A stretch of 64,000 nt of DNA from Bacteroidales bacterium UBA5536 (GTDB lineage Bacteria; Bacteroidota; Bacteroidia; Bacteroidales; F082), in NCBI GenBank assembly GCA_002426795.1, contig DINQ01000010.1, positions 124,001 through 188,000 on the forward strand, written 5' to 3'. Both the position numbers and the translations under genes were made by a program. Of this stretch, positions 41,586-49,031 are shown piece by piece (the first letter of the stretch is position 1; the number at the start of each line of letters is the position of its first letter). Below the pieces are notes generated by a model. It did not search any database and had not been told where the DNA came from. It was given only the letters and a program-made list of their open reading frames with translations.

Positions 41586-41957
41586 TTAAGCTTGGGGTGG
41601 TGCCCGCAACAGACCTGCAGAAAGAGTGGCTTGTAGATGAAATATTTTGGCGGCAAATGAAAAAACAAATCTCCTGGGAACCAGCATGACTTTGCCGGCA
41701 AAAGCCTGCAAAATTGCCTGATGCACCAATTGCTGACCGGTATTTTGCTGCTTGTCCTGAAATTTGAAAGCGTGAAAACTAATGGTTTTTCCGTCGTCTT
41801 TCGATTTGGGCTTGGTAAAAGGACTGTGTGTGTCGAAAAAATGGTTACCGAAAATCTTGGCCTGGTGAAAAGTGATCAGGTCGCCAATCACCATCCAGAA
41901 AATGGCAAAAGCCATCACCAGCTTAATGAGTTTCGAAATTTTCGACTGTCTTTCCAT
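41586..41957 (-). CDS. Small membrane-anchored protein of unknown function, head of the HmuY operon
   Basis: The ATG at 41957 is chosen because the -7 element at 41976-41983 excludes the ATG at 41978. The 123-aa product has one N-terminal membrane helix (LIKLVMAFAIFWMVIGDLI) followed by a basic, histidine-containing soluble part (FHQAKIFGNHFFDTHSPFTK ... FVFSFAAKIFHLQ). No family is recognised. It precedes the HmuY/TonB genes on the same strand with a ~159-bp gap, so shared iron control is possible but co-transcription is uncertain. Confidence 0.55.
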   Translation of the reverse strand: MERQSKISKLIKLVMAFAIFWMVIGDLITFHQAKIFGNHFFDTHSPFTKPKSKDDGKTISFHAFKFQDKQQNTGQQLVHQAILQAFAGKVMLVPRRFVFSFAAKIFHLQATLSAGLLRAPPQA

Positions 41958-41975
41958 AGTGATCTTTAGACACTG

Positions 41976-41983
41976 CAAAAGTA
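41976..41983 (-). promoter_or_regulatory. -7 element TACTTTTG upstream of the HmuY operon
   Basis: CAAAAGTA on plus; transcription would start near 41970. An imperfect palindrome ATCATGCATATGAT (42022-42035) lies about 40 bp further upstream. Confidence 0.5.
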
Positions 41984-42067
41984 AGACTTATATTTTTCTT
42001 TTTGGGTACATAACATGCAAAATCATGCATATGATATTTTCGGCATGTTCGATTGATATAACGCAAC

Positions 42068-42100
42068 AAAAAAGGCAGGAGCATTCATACTGCACCTGCC
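42068..42100 (-). terminator. Intrinsic terminator of the flavodoxin gene
   Basis: On minus GGCAGG (42100-42095) pairs with CCTGCC (42079-42074), loop 15 nt, followed by TTTTTT. Confidence 0.85.
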
Positions 42101-42123
42101 TTCAGAAAAGTTTTTTCGGAAAA

Positions 42124-42624
42124 CTAAAGGAGTTCAGTTTTGAGTTTGTCAACCCATTTTTTAATGCGCTGATCAGTTTTTTCAGGCTGTTGGTGCTCAT
42201 CAACTACGAGTCCAACAAATTCTCCATCTTTCTCGGCAAGCGAAAAATAGAAGTCGTAACCTTCTTTTGGCCATGCACCTATCACGACAGATTTGTCGGG
42301 GAGTCTGCAAAATAATGTGCCAAGTCCGTCAACAAAGCTTTCTGGATACTCTTCCTGATCGCCCGAGCCAAACAAAGCAAGCTTCTTGCCTGAAAAATCA
42401 ATTTCTTCAAGATTATCAACAAATCGTTCCCAGTCGTCCTGCATGTCGCCAATGCCCCAGGCCGAAGTTCCGAAAATGAGGTTTTCATATTGCTCAATAG
42501 TCTCGTTTGTGGCATCTTTGATATTGTGCAGGTGCGCTTCTTTTCCCAGAGCTTTTTGTATTTTTTCTGCTACTGCTTTGGTTGTGCCTGAGGTAGATCC
42601 GTAAAAAATTCCGACTGCTTTCAT
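42124..42624 (-). CDS. fldA: Flavodoxin
   Basis: A 166-aa flavodoxin of the long-chain size class. The FMN phosphate loop is GIFYGSTSGTTKAVAEKIQ (residues 5-23). The isoalloxazine loops include FGTSAWGIGDMQDDW (W55 region) and ALFGSGDQEEYPESFVDGL. It carries electrons at low potential and usually replaces ferredoxin when iron is scarce. In agreement, a Fur/PerR-like box overlaps its likely transcription start. Own promoter and strong terminator, so a single-gene unit. Confidence 0.95.
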   Translation of the reverse strand: MKAVGIFYGSTSGTTKAVAEKIQKALGKEAHLHNIKDATNETIEQYENLIFGTSAWGIGDMQDDWERFVDNLEEIDFSGKKLALFGSGDQEEYPESFVDGLGTLFCRLPDKSVVIGAWPKEGYDFYFSLAEKDGEFVGLVVDEHQQPEKTDQRIKKWVDKLKTELL

Positions 42625-42669
42625 AGTATTTTATTTGTGCATCAGCTTGATTTAAGGCTGTTTGCTAAT

Positions 42670-42684
42670 TTAGATTCATTATAA
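42670..42684. promoter_or_regulatory. Fur/PerR-like operator box upstream of flavodoxin
   Basis: TTAGATTCATTATAA, inside the larger inverted repeat AATTTA (42667-42672) / TAAATT (42682-42687). It overlaps the predicted transcription start near 42687 and closely matches the box upstream of the Fur-family gene. Confidence 0.6.
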
Positions 42685-42693
42685 ATTCGGCTG

Positions 42694-42701
42694 CAAAAGT
42701 A
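42694..42701 (-). promoter_or_regulatory. -7 element TACTTTTG of flavodoxin
   Basis: CAAAAGTA on plus; ~63-nt leader to the ATG at 42624. Confidence 0.5.
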
Positions 42702-42782
42702 AGTTTATCTATAACAATTTCAAAGCAAAAAGGTTTTTCAGTTCGGTATTTGAAACAGATATTCGATTTAAAAACAAGATAA

Positions 42783-43400
42783 TTATCTCACGAAATTAGC
42801 GCTGCCGCCGAGTTCTTCAACTTTGATCAACTTGTTGAGAATGGCGTATACCGTTAAACCGGATACTGTTTTAATACCAAGTTTGCGTGTAATATTTTTG
42901 CGGTGGGTCATAACCGTGTGCACGCTGATGAAAAGTTTTTCGGCAATTTCGTTGTTGGTGTTTCCAAGTGCAACAAGCTTTAATATACTGATTTCACGTT
43001 CGCTCAGATTATTGCTTTCTGTGTCCGTATCTAAATCGCTGAGCCGACGATAAGCTTGCTCAACAACTTTATTCATTTCAGCTTTTTCGTCATTGATGTG
43101 TATGCAAAAATCAAATTTTGCGATGGTGTTTGTGGAAACTTCATCATGCATCAGGCCGATGAAAATTACATTTGATTGCTGATCCGTGTCGCGATTAAAA
43201 ATTGTTTTTTTGGCCAGCAGCGCAGGATTGATCATGGCAATCTCTGGTTTTACGCGGCTGAGCAGTTTGTCCAGGTCATCAATCACCGTATCTACTTCTT
43301 CTATTCGGAAGGCTTGTCCAATTTGACTCAATAGCGTTTTAATGCCTTCCCTGACCAAAAATGAAGGTTCGAGCAGTAATATGCAGACACGGTTGTTCAT
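42783..43400 (-). CDS. LuxR/NarL-type regulator with degenerate receiver domain
   Basis: This 205-aa protein has a receiver-like N-terminal domain and a C-terminal LuxR helix-turn-helix (NLSEREISILKLVALGNTNN followed by EIAEKLFISVHTVMTHRKNI). In the receiver, the usual phospho-acceptor aspartate is replaced: PEIAMINPALL has N58, and the conserved lysine site is also lost (CIHINDEKAE). It should bind DNA as a response regulator but probably not by phosphorylation. Its ATG overlaps the hemerythrin-gene stop by 4 bp, so the two are co-translated and probably act together in nitrosative or iron-sulfur stress. Confidence 0.88.
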   Translation of the reverse strand: MNNRVCILLLEPSFLVREGIKTLLSQIGQAFRIEEVDTVIDDLDKLLSRVKPEIAMINPALLAKKTIFNRDTDQQSNVIFIGLMHDEVSTNTIAKFDFCIHINDEKAEMNKVVEQAYRRLSDLDTDTESNNLSEREISILKLVALGNTNNEIAEKLFISVHTVMTHRKNITRKLGIKTVSGLTVYAILNKLIKVEELGGSANFVR

Positions 43401-44140
43401 TGCCCAAATTGTGTAAGTTGGCTGCGCAAAGCAGCTTCCATTTTGTCAACAATCGGAACCAGAATCAGGTCTTCAATATGGCCGTGGTTGTTGAGGTCGA
43501 GCTCAAGTTCGAAGAGTTCGTGCAAAATAACATTGAGCAAACGGCTGTCTTTTGGAGGAGGTAAATATTTAATAATAATATTTTTAAGATCGAAAAGTTT
43601 GGCTTCAACATCATCGTGTTCGGCCTCATACTCATGGATAGAATAGTTGCTCAGTTCTTCCATTTCCTCACGGGATGCCGAATCATTCTGGAGTACTTTT
43701 TCCAGTTTTTTGATGTAGGGATAAACGCGTTGCTCTTCTTTATTAATGTGTACGATCAGCTCATGCTGGTAATCGGCAAAAAAATCAGCAAGCAACTTTT
43801 TGTGTGCATCCAGGATACTTTCATCGTTGTTAAGTCTTTCGATATATGATGCAATTTCAGGCAGTTTAACATTCAAATAGTAGGCATGTGTTTTTTGAAG
43901 GTAATTGATAAGCATGCCTGCTTTAAACTTTTGAAGGTGTTGCAGCGGGAAATAGGAAGCATCGTGAAAGGTGTTAACGATATCCAGGAAAAAGTCGAGA
44001 TGAATGTCGTGTTCGTTGCAGATAGTCTCAACAGTTTTATCCCCAAAACCCAGGTGGATATTGAAACGATTTAATACATGGAGTAAATGGTGATTCAGGT
44101 GAATCACATCTGCCATCTTCATATCTTTATTGATCAACAT
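43397..44140 (-). CDS. RIC/ScdA/YtfE-type hemerythrin-domain protein
   Basis: A 247-aa protein. The N-terminal ScdA_N-like domain (DMKMADVIHLNHHLLHVLNR, then GFGDKTVETICNEH) is followed by a hemerythrin-like four-helix bundle. Candidate iron ligands are H in 'SILDAHKKLLADFFADYQHE', H and E in LIVHINKEEQRVYPYI, and H in 'SIHEYEAEHDD' and NVILHELFELE. RIC proteins are di-iron proteins that help repair iron-sulfur clusters after nitric-oxide or oxidative damage. The cysteines of the classical CCGGK N-terminal motif are absent here (LGFGDK), as in many Bacteroidota homologues. Upstream partner of the LuxR-type gene. Confidence 0.85.
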   Translation of the reverse strand: MLINKDMKMADVIHLNHHLLHVLNRFNIHLGFGDKTVETICNEHDIHLDFFLDIVNTFHDASYFPLQHLQKFKAGMLINYLQKTHAYYLNVKLPEIASYIERLNNDESILDAHKKLLADFFADYQHELIVHINKEEQRVYPYIKKLEKVLQNDSASREEMEELSNYSIHEYEAEHDDVEAKLFDLKNIIIKYLPPPKDSRLLNVILHELFELELDLNNHGHIEDLILVPIVDKMEAALRSQLTQFGQ

Positions 44141-44177
44141 AGCTGATATTCAGTTAATATAGGAATAATTGCCTGTG

Positions 44178-44185
44178 CAAATTTA
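44178..44185 (-). promoter_or_regulatory. -7 element TAAATTTG of the hemerythrin-LuxR pair
   Basis: CAAATTTA on plus, 38 bp before the start at 44140. Confidence 0.5.
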
Positions 44186-44191
44186 ATCAAT

Positions 44192-45280
44192 TCAGAGCGA
44201 ATTAAGCCAGTCGTCAACGGTTTGCCGCAGGATGTCGTCATTTTGAAAGGTTGGAATCAATGCATCAAAATTGTTATTTAAAAGGGTATTCAAATCGAAG
44301 GTGTTTTGGTCAATAGCAGTGAGCCAATTCTTTTTTGCAAGAGATTTTGCCAGGTAAACCTGTTCAGTTTGTCCAGGTGTTGGAATGACAAAAGCTGGAA
44401 TTTGAAGGCGGGTCAGGTCCATGATGGTTGAATAACCAGAGCGGGCAAGTATTTTTTTTGACGAATGAACCAACTCAATGATTTGTCCATCGTCAGCATG
44501 ATTGTAAATAGTAAGCCCTGGATGTTCAAAAGCTGGTTTTTGGGATTGTCCGGGAAGTCCTCTTAGCAAAACAATATTTGCATTTGTGTTTCGAATCTGC
44601 TGTAATATTTTCGTTTCCAGCAAACTACGTTGGGGTTCCGGACCCGAAAGCATGATCAATAAGTCGATCGTTTTGCCACAACTAGGCGCTGCTGCTTGCT
44701 GCTCAAACCGACTCAAGGGCCCAATGTAGCGTGTGTCAGTTTTAGGAAATGGATTTGCAGATAAAACGCCACTCAAGCCTTCGCCTTGTACAACATCAGG
44801 AACCCAGCAGCTGTCAAATTTTCGGATATAATGTGCATTGACCTGATCCACAATTGATTTGAAAGGCTTTACGTAATTGGGGAGTTGGATGTGCAATTGG
44901 TGTGTAATGAAAACAGATGGCACTTTTTTGCTCCATGCTCCAAAACGATTGTCGGAGATTAACCCATCAATTTGGTAAGTATCAATCAGGCATTCAAGTG
45001 TATGGTGGTCTTCGGCAAAACTGCGTAAGGCAGAAGGTATTGCTCTTAACATCGTTAAAATCTGTTGATTTCCATGGCTATACTTTGGTTTGAAACCAGG
45101 AAACCTCACGAATTGAAGCTTAGGAAAGGCGTTTTTTAAAAAATCTAACGGAGCACGGTCTGCAGCGATAATCACTTTTTGTCCCGACTCGTGCAACAAA
45201 CGGATGATGGGCACGCACCTTGTGGCATGTCCAAGTCCCCAATCGAGCGGACAAACTAAAATATTTTTCGTGCCAGCCAA
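44192..45280 (-). CDS. MurG-like glycosyltransferase family protein
   Basis: GT-B-type glycosyltransferase-like protein. Its N-terminal block NILVCPLDWGLGHATRCVPI is characteristic of a Bacteroidota family related to MurG/GT28. The C-terminal half has LIMLSGPEPQRSLLE and 'ILARSGYSTIMDLTRLQIPA', the nucleotide-sugar-binding region. Substrate unknown. The frame has an ATG at 45307 (371 aa), but a perfect -7 element (45296-45303) covers that start, so the TTG at 45280 (362 aa, beginning [M]AGTKNILVCPL) is preferred; this is an inference. Divergent from dprA, with overlapping promoters. Confidence 0.85.
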   Translation of the reverse strand: MAGTKNILVCPLDWGLGHATRCVPIIRLLHESGQKVIIAADRAPLDFLKNAFPKLQFVRFPGFKPKYSHGNQQILTMLRAIPSALRSFAEDHHTLECLIDTYQIDGLISDNRFGAWSKKVPSVFITHQLHIQLPNYVKPFKSIVDQVNAHYIRKFDSCWVPDVVQGEGLSGVLSANPFPKTDTRYIGPLSRFEQQAAAPSCGKTIDLLIMLSGPEPQRSLLETKILQQIRNTNANIVLLRGLPGQSQKPAFEHPGLTIYNHADDGQIIELVHSSKKILARSGYSTIMDLTRLQIPAFVIPTPGQTEQVYLAKSLAKKNWLTAIDQNTFDLNTLLNNNFDALIPTFQNDDILRQTVDDWLNSL

Positions 45281-45295
45281 AAATTCAATTTTACA

Positions 45296-45303
45296 CAAAA
45301 GTA
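45296..45303 (-). promoter_or_regulatory. -7 element TACTTTTG for the glycosyltransferase gene
   Basis: CAAAAGTA on plus; lies within the first codons of the longest frame and 14 bp from the divergent dprA element. Confidence 0.45.
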
Positions 45304-45317
45304 CCACTATTTTCTAC

Positions 45318-45325
45318 TATTTTTG
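45318..45325 (+). promoter_or_regulatory. -7 element TATTTTTG of dprA
   Basis: Only 8 bp before the dprA ATG (45333), so the message would be leaderless or nearly so. Confidence 0.45.
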
Positions 45326-45332
45326 ACGGCCC

Positions 45333-46430
45333 ATGTCTGATCAACTACTTTATCAAATAGCACTAACATTGATTCCTGGCGTCGGAGATGTCAATGGAAA
45401 AAAACTCATCGCATATTGCGGAGGAGCTGAAGCTGTTTTTAAGGAAAAAAGGAGCAGTCTCGAGAAAATTCCTGGAATTGGCAGGGCGACAGTAAACAGC
45501 CTTTTTTCAAATGGAGTCCTGACGAAGGCAGAAGAAGAAATCTTGTTTTTATCGAAGCATGAAATCCAACCTTTATTCTACCTCGACAAAAAATACCCAA
45601 AACGACTTCAGCATTGCGCAGATAGCCCTATGATGCTCTATTTCAAAGGCGAAGCAAAATTCAATGAGATGCGCATGGTGGGAGTGGTTGGCACACGCAA
45701 TGCATCAGAATATGGAAAAAGAATGTGCGAACAACTGATTGAAGAACTGGTAAACGATCAGGTGATGATTGTAAGTGGTCTCGCCTACGGCATTGATGCT
45801 CATGCGCACCGGGCAGCGCTCAAATTTGGACTACCAACAGTTGGAGTTTTGGGGCATGGTCTCGACAGGATCTACCCGGCTGCCAACAAAAGCATAGCTG
45901 ACCGTATGCTGGAACAAGGAGGATTGCTTACCGAATTTTTGTCCGGAACAATTCCTGAGCGTGAAAATTTTCCCAAAAGAAACCGCATTGTTGCAGGCAT
46001 GATTGATGCACTTGTGGTTGTGGAATCTGCAAAAAGGGGAGGTGCATTGATCACAGCTGATATTGCAAACTCATACAATCGTGATGTTTTTGCTTTTCCG
46101 GGGCGAATTGGCGACCAATACAGCGAAGGTTGCAACTTCCTGATCAGAACCAACCGCGCAGCGCTGATTGAAAATGCATCAAACCTCCGCTATTTGATGG
46201 GTTGGGAAAATCAATCGCCAAAACAAAGCATTCAGACCAAGCTTTTCAGGGCTTTTAGTGATGAAGAGCAGCGCGTATTGGATGCATTTGGTTCAGGTAA
46301 TGAGTGCGATATCGATGAGTTAATCTTACAAACCAATCTGTCATCTTCAAAGCTTGCAGCCGTATTGCTTACACTTGAATTTGATGGCGTTTTGGTGGCT
46401 TTGCCCGGAAAACGATATCTGAAAGCTTAG
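45333..46430 (+). CDS. dprA: DNA-processing protein DprA (Smf)
   Basis: A 365-aa DprA. N-terminal HhH/SAM-like helices (PGVGDVNGKKLIAYCGGAEA; KIPGIGRATVNSL) precede the Rossmann-like DNA-binding domain with VVGTRNASEYGKRM, SGLAYGIDAHAHRAAL and 'RNRIVAGMIDALVVVES', ending with a C-terminal winged helix (~305-360). DprA loads RecA on incoming single-stranded DNA in transformation. Length and motifs are normal. Transcribed alone from an element directly before the ATG. Confidence 0.95.
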   Translation: MSDQLLYQIALTLIPGVGDVNGKKLIAYCGGAEAVFKEKRSSLEKIPGIGRATVNSLFSNGVLTKAEEEILFLSKHEIQPLFYLDKKYPKRLQHCADSPMMLYFKGEAKFNEMRMVGVVGTRNASEYGKRMCEQLIEELVNDQVMIVSGLAYGIDAHAHRAALKFGLPTVGVLGHGLDRIYPAANKSIADRMLEQGGLLTEFLSGTIPERENFPKRNRIVAGMIDALVVVESAKRGGALITADIANSYNRDVFAFPGRIGDQYSEGCNFLIRTNRAALIENASNLRYLMGWENQSPKQSIQTKLFRAFSDEEQRVLDAFGSGNECDIDELILQTNLSSSKLAAVLLTLEFDGVLVALPGKRYLKA

Positions 46431-46450
46431 AAAACATTGAAGCCAAAGAA

Positions 46451-47131
46451 TTATCTCTCAGGAGCCTTCTCTGATTCTTTTACATTGATTGATTTGATAC
46501 CCAGCAACATCGAAATCAAGAAAATCCCAATGCCATACAACAAGAGGATTGTTTTATCTGATGTTAGGTTGGCGAAATAGTAAAAGCCATGGAAAAAACT
46601 TGCAGCACCCAATCCGGTCAGGGAGTCGATAAGTCGGTTTTTCCTGTATTTTCCCATGCCAACAAAAAATCCCATAATGATGCCGAAGATAATGCTGGCA
46701 AGCGGATAGGTAAAAATAAACAAGTCTCCCGGGACTCTTGCGAAAACGCCAGCCAGGTACAATGGAACCGCAATGGTTGCGAAACCAAGTCCAATGGTAA
46801 TGCCATAAATCACACCATCAAGAGGTCCTTTGAATCGTTTCATGGGCGAAATGAAATAGCGCAAAACGATAAATTTCCCAACCTCTGAGCCAAATCCCAC
46901 CACAACAAAGGAATAAAATCCACTTCTTTTCAAATTCTTCAGCTGATCGTAGCCCATTGATTCTGTAATCAAATCGAACAACAGCATTATAACAATGGCT
47001 GCAATACCAAATACAAATACCCGTGTCAGGTATTTCATGGTCGAAATGCTGAATTTAAACTTGAGGTAAAATACAAATAGCACCATCAATAAAGGTGCTT
47101 GAATATAGGCAAGGATAGTAGAAATTTCCAT
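46451..47131 (-). CDS. PrsW-like multi-pass membrane protein
   Basis: A 226-aa protein with about seven membrane helices. GFGSEVGKFIVLRYF resembles the EExxK motif of the PrsW intramembrane metalloprotease family (first E replaced by S), and SFFHGFYYFA resembles its HG motif; 'DGVIYGITIGLGFATIA' fits the conserved DGxxYGxxxGxGFA block. Activity is uncertain because one acidic residue of the first motif is not conserved. The C-terminal ~15 residues are charged. Convergent with dprA, divergent from rsgA. Confidence 0.75.
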   Translation of the reverse strand: MEISTILAYIQAPLLMVLFVFYLKFKFSISTMKYLTRVFVFGIAAIVIMLLFDLITESMGYDQLKNLKRSGFYSFVVVGFGSEVGKFIVLRYFISPMKRFKGPLDGVIYGITIGLGFATIAVPLYLAGVFARVPGDLFIFTYPLASIIFGIIMGFFVGMGKYRKNRLIDSLTGLGAASFFHGFYYFANLTSDKTILLLYGIGIFLISMLLGIKSINVKESEKAPER

Positions 47132-47167
47132 GGGTTGTTCTTTGGTTGGTGTGTTGCTTTAGTTGTT

Positions 47168-47175
47168 CAAAAATA
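47168..47175 (-). promoter_or_regulatory. -7 element TATTTTTG of the PrsW-like gene
   Basis: CAAAAATA on plus, 37 bp before the start at 47131. Confidence 0.45.
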
Positions 47176-47244
47176 CAATTTTTCATGAACGACCTCACGG
47201 AAAAGATATTTTTTCGTCATTTTTTCGGCTTTTAGGTTTGTTAG

Positions 47245-47262
47245 TTGTTATTTAAATAACAA
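47245..47262. promoter_or_regulatory. Perfect 18-bp palindrome in a divergent promoter region
   Basis: TTGTTATTTAAATAACAA, midway between the -7 elements of the PrsW-like gene and rsgA; a candidate binding site for a dimeric regulator. Confidence 0.5.
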
Positions 47263-47327
47263 AAACTTCGGCTGGGGTTTCCACGAATTTAATTGATTGT
47301 CAGAAGGGCATGAGTTGCAGATAATCC

Positions 47328-47335
47328 TATTTTTG
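47328..47335 (+). promoter_or_regulatory. -7 element TATTTTTG of rsgA
   Basis: Perfect TAnnTTTG, 56 bp before the ATG at 47391. Confidence 0.45.
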
Positions 47336-47390
47336 CAGAGGCTATGCCTGGTTTTGGCTCAATTCTGGCATAAAATTCCAAACGTGAAAG

Positions 47391-48317
47391 ATGACAATCA
47401 ACGGTAGAGTAATTAAGTCAACTGGCAGCTGGTATAGGGTAAGCTGTGATGATGGCACCAACTGGAATTGCAGGTTGCGCGGCAGGTTCAAAATGGACGG
47501 CATTCGCTCAACCAATCCAGTTGCAGTGGGTGATTTTGTGACAATTGAACCCGAGAATGACGGCGAAAATGCATTGATTACTGCAATTGCCGAGCGACAC
47601 AATATCATTGTCAGAAAAGCAACTAAACTGTCAAAAGCCTCTCATATCATTGCTTCCAATCTCGATCAGGCTATTTTAGTGGCTACTATTGCATTACCCA
47701 GAACATCCACCGGTTTTATTGATCGCTTTCTGGTTACTGCCGAAGCATATCATATTCCTGTGATTGTGTTGTTTAACAAACATGACCTTTTGGACAAAGC
47801 CACACAAGAAAAGGTATCGAAGCTAATGGAAGTGTACAACCGCATCGGCTATGAAAGCTATGCTGTTTCAGCAGTTACAGGATACCAACTTGACACGCTT
47901 AAAGTGGACATGACGAATAAAACTACTTTATTATCAGGACATTCTGGTGTCGGGAAATCAGCACTAATCAATGCGCTCGATCCACAAATGAAATTGCGCG
48001 AAGGTGATATTTCACTGTTCAGCAGTAAAGGCAAACACACTACTACCTTTGCCGAAATGCATCAGCTGGCTTTTGGCGGCTGGATTGTCGATACCCCAGG
48101 TATCAAAGAGTTTGGATTGTACGATCTGGAAAAAGAAACCCTGGCGCAGCGTTTCCCTGAAATGCGGGCACTGATGTCGCAATGTCGGTATGCCAACTGT
48201 ACACATTTGCACGAACCTGGCTGTGCTGTGAAGCACGCGAAGGATCGAGGCGAAATAGATGAAGTGCGCTACCGGAACTATTGTGGAATGATGAATGACG
48301 AAATCGTAAACGAATAA
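47391..48317 (+). CDS. rsgA: Small-subunit-dependent GTPase RsgA
   Basis: A 308-aa circularly permuted GTPase that checks late 30S ribosome assembly. The OB-fold is at ~1-70. The G-motif order is permuted: NKHD (129-132) precedes GHSGVGKS (183-190) and DTPG (234-237). A zinc knuckle follows (C265, C270, H272, C278 in CRYANCTHLHEPGC). Length and motifs are complete. The CBS gene follows 3 bp after its stop, so they are probably co-transcribed. Confidence 0.97.
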   Translation: MTINGRVIKSTGSWYRVSCDDGTNWNCRLRGRFKMDGIRSTNPVAVGDFVTIEPENDGENALITAIAERHNIIVRKATKLSKASHIIASNLDQAILVATIALPRTSTGFIDRFLVTAEAYHIPVIVLFNKHDLLDKATQEKVSKLMEVYNRIGYESYAVSAVTGYQLDTLKVDMTNKTTLLSGHSGVGKSALINALDPQMKLREGDISLFSSKGKHTTTFAEMHQLAFGGWIVDTPGIKEFGLYDLEKETLAQRFPEMRALMSQCRYANCTHLHEPGCAVKHAKDRGEIDEVRYRNYCGMMNDEIVNE

Positions 48318-48320
48318 AAA

Positions 48321-48983
48321 ATGATTGCAAAACATTTGATAACTGATGGCATTATGCCGCTGAAAACCAGCGATACAGGACGAACTGCACTTAGTTGGAT
48401 GGAAGATCAGCGTGTAATGCATCTTCCAATAGTGAACGAAAGCAGTTTTCTTGGACTCATCTCAGAGTTTGATATTTATAATCTCAATCATATTGATGAG
48501 CCAATTGGGAGTTACAGTTTGTCGCTTAATAAACCTTATGTATACGAATTTCAACATTTGTTTGATGCGCTTAGACAGCTGTATGTCAATAAATTAAGCC
48601 TGATACCTGTGCTTGACGAGCATGATAATTATGTTGGTTCTATCACGTTGCAGTCGTTGCTCGAGCACTTTGCCGAATCGTTTTCAGTGGCTGAACCTGG
48701 TGGTGTTGTTGTACTCGAAATGAGTACCAATGATTACGCACTCTCTGAGATTGCCCGGATTGTTGAATCCAACGACGCCAAAATTCTCAGCCTGTATATT
48801 ACGGCGGATCCTGATTCAACAAGAATGCAACTTTCACTCAAAATTAACCGGGTGGATCTGACTGCTGTTCTGCAAACGTTTAATCGCTTCAATTATAATA
48901 TTGTAGCTTCGTTCAGCGAGCGCGACGATCAGGACGATATGCGCGACCGATACGATGCCCTGATGAATTATTTAAACATCTAA
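48321..48983 (+). CDS. CBS-domain pair protein with ACT-like C-terminus
   Basis: A 220-aa soluble protein. Two CBS motifs (residues ~5-55: MPLKTSDTGRTALSWMED ... HLPIVNESSFLGLISEFDI; ~70-125: DALRQLYVNKLSLIPVLDE, then YVGSITLQSLLEH) form a nucleotide-binding module. Residues ~140-205 (VVLEMSTNDYALSEIARIVE) look like an ACT-type ligand domain. A regulatory nucleotide-sensing role is likely; the partner is unknown. It starts the conserved block leading to nadK, uppS and bamA. Confidence 0.85.
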   Translation: MIAKHLITDGIMPLKTSDTGRTALSWMEDQRVMHLPIVNESSFLGLISEFDIYNLNHIDEPIGSYSLSLNKPYVYEFQHLFDALRQLYVNKLSLIPVLDEHDNYVGSITLQSLLEHFAESFSVAEPGGVVVLEMSTNDYALSEIARIVESNDAKILSLYITADPDSTRMQLSLKINRVDLTAVLQTFNRFNYNIVASFSERDDQDDMRDRYDALMNYLNI

Positions 48984-49031
48984 GGTGAAATTCAATCATT
49001 TATGCATGACTAAAAAACAGTTGACTAGCGA

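Noticed and set aside
42022..42035. ATCATGCATATGAT as a Fur box of the HmuY operon
   Set aside because: It does not match the box found upstream of fur and flavodoxin and has only 5-bp arms; noted but not called as an operator.
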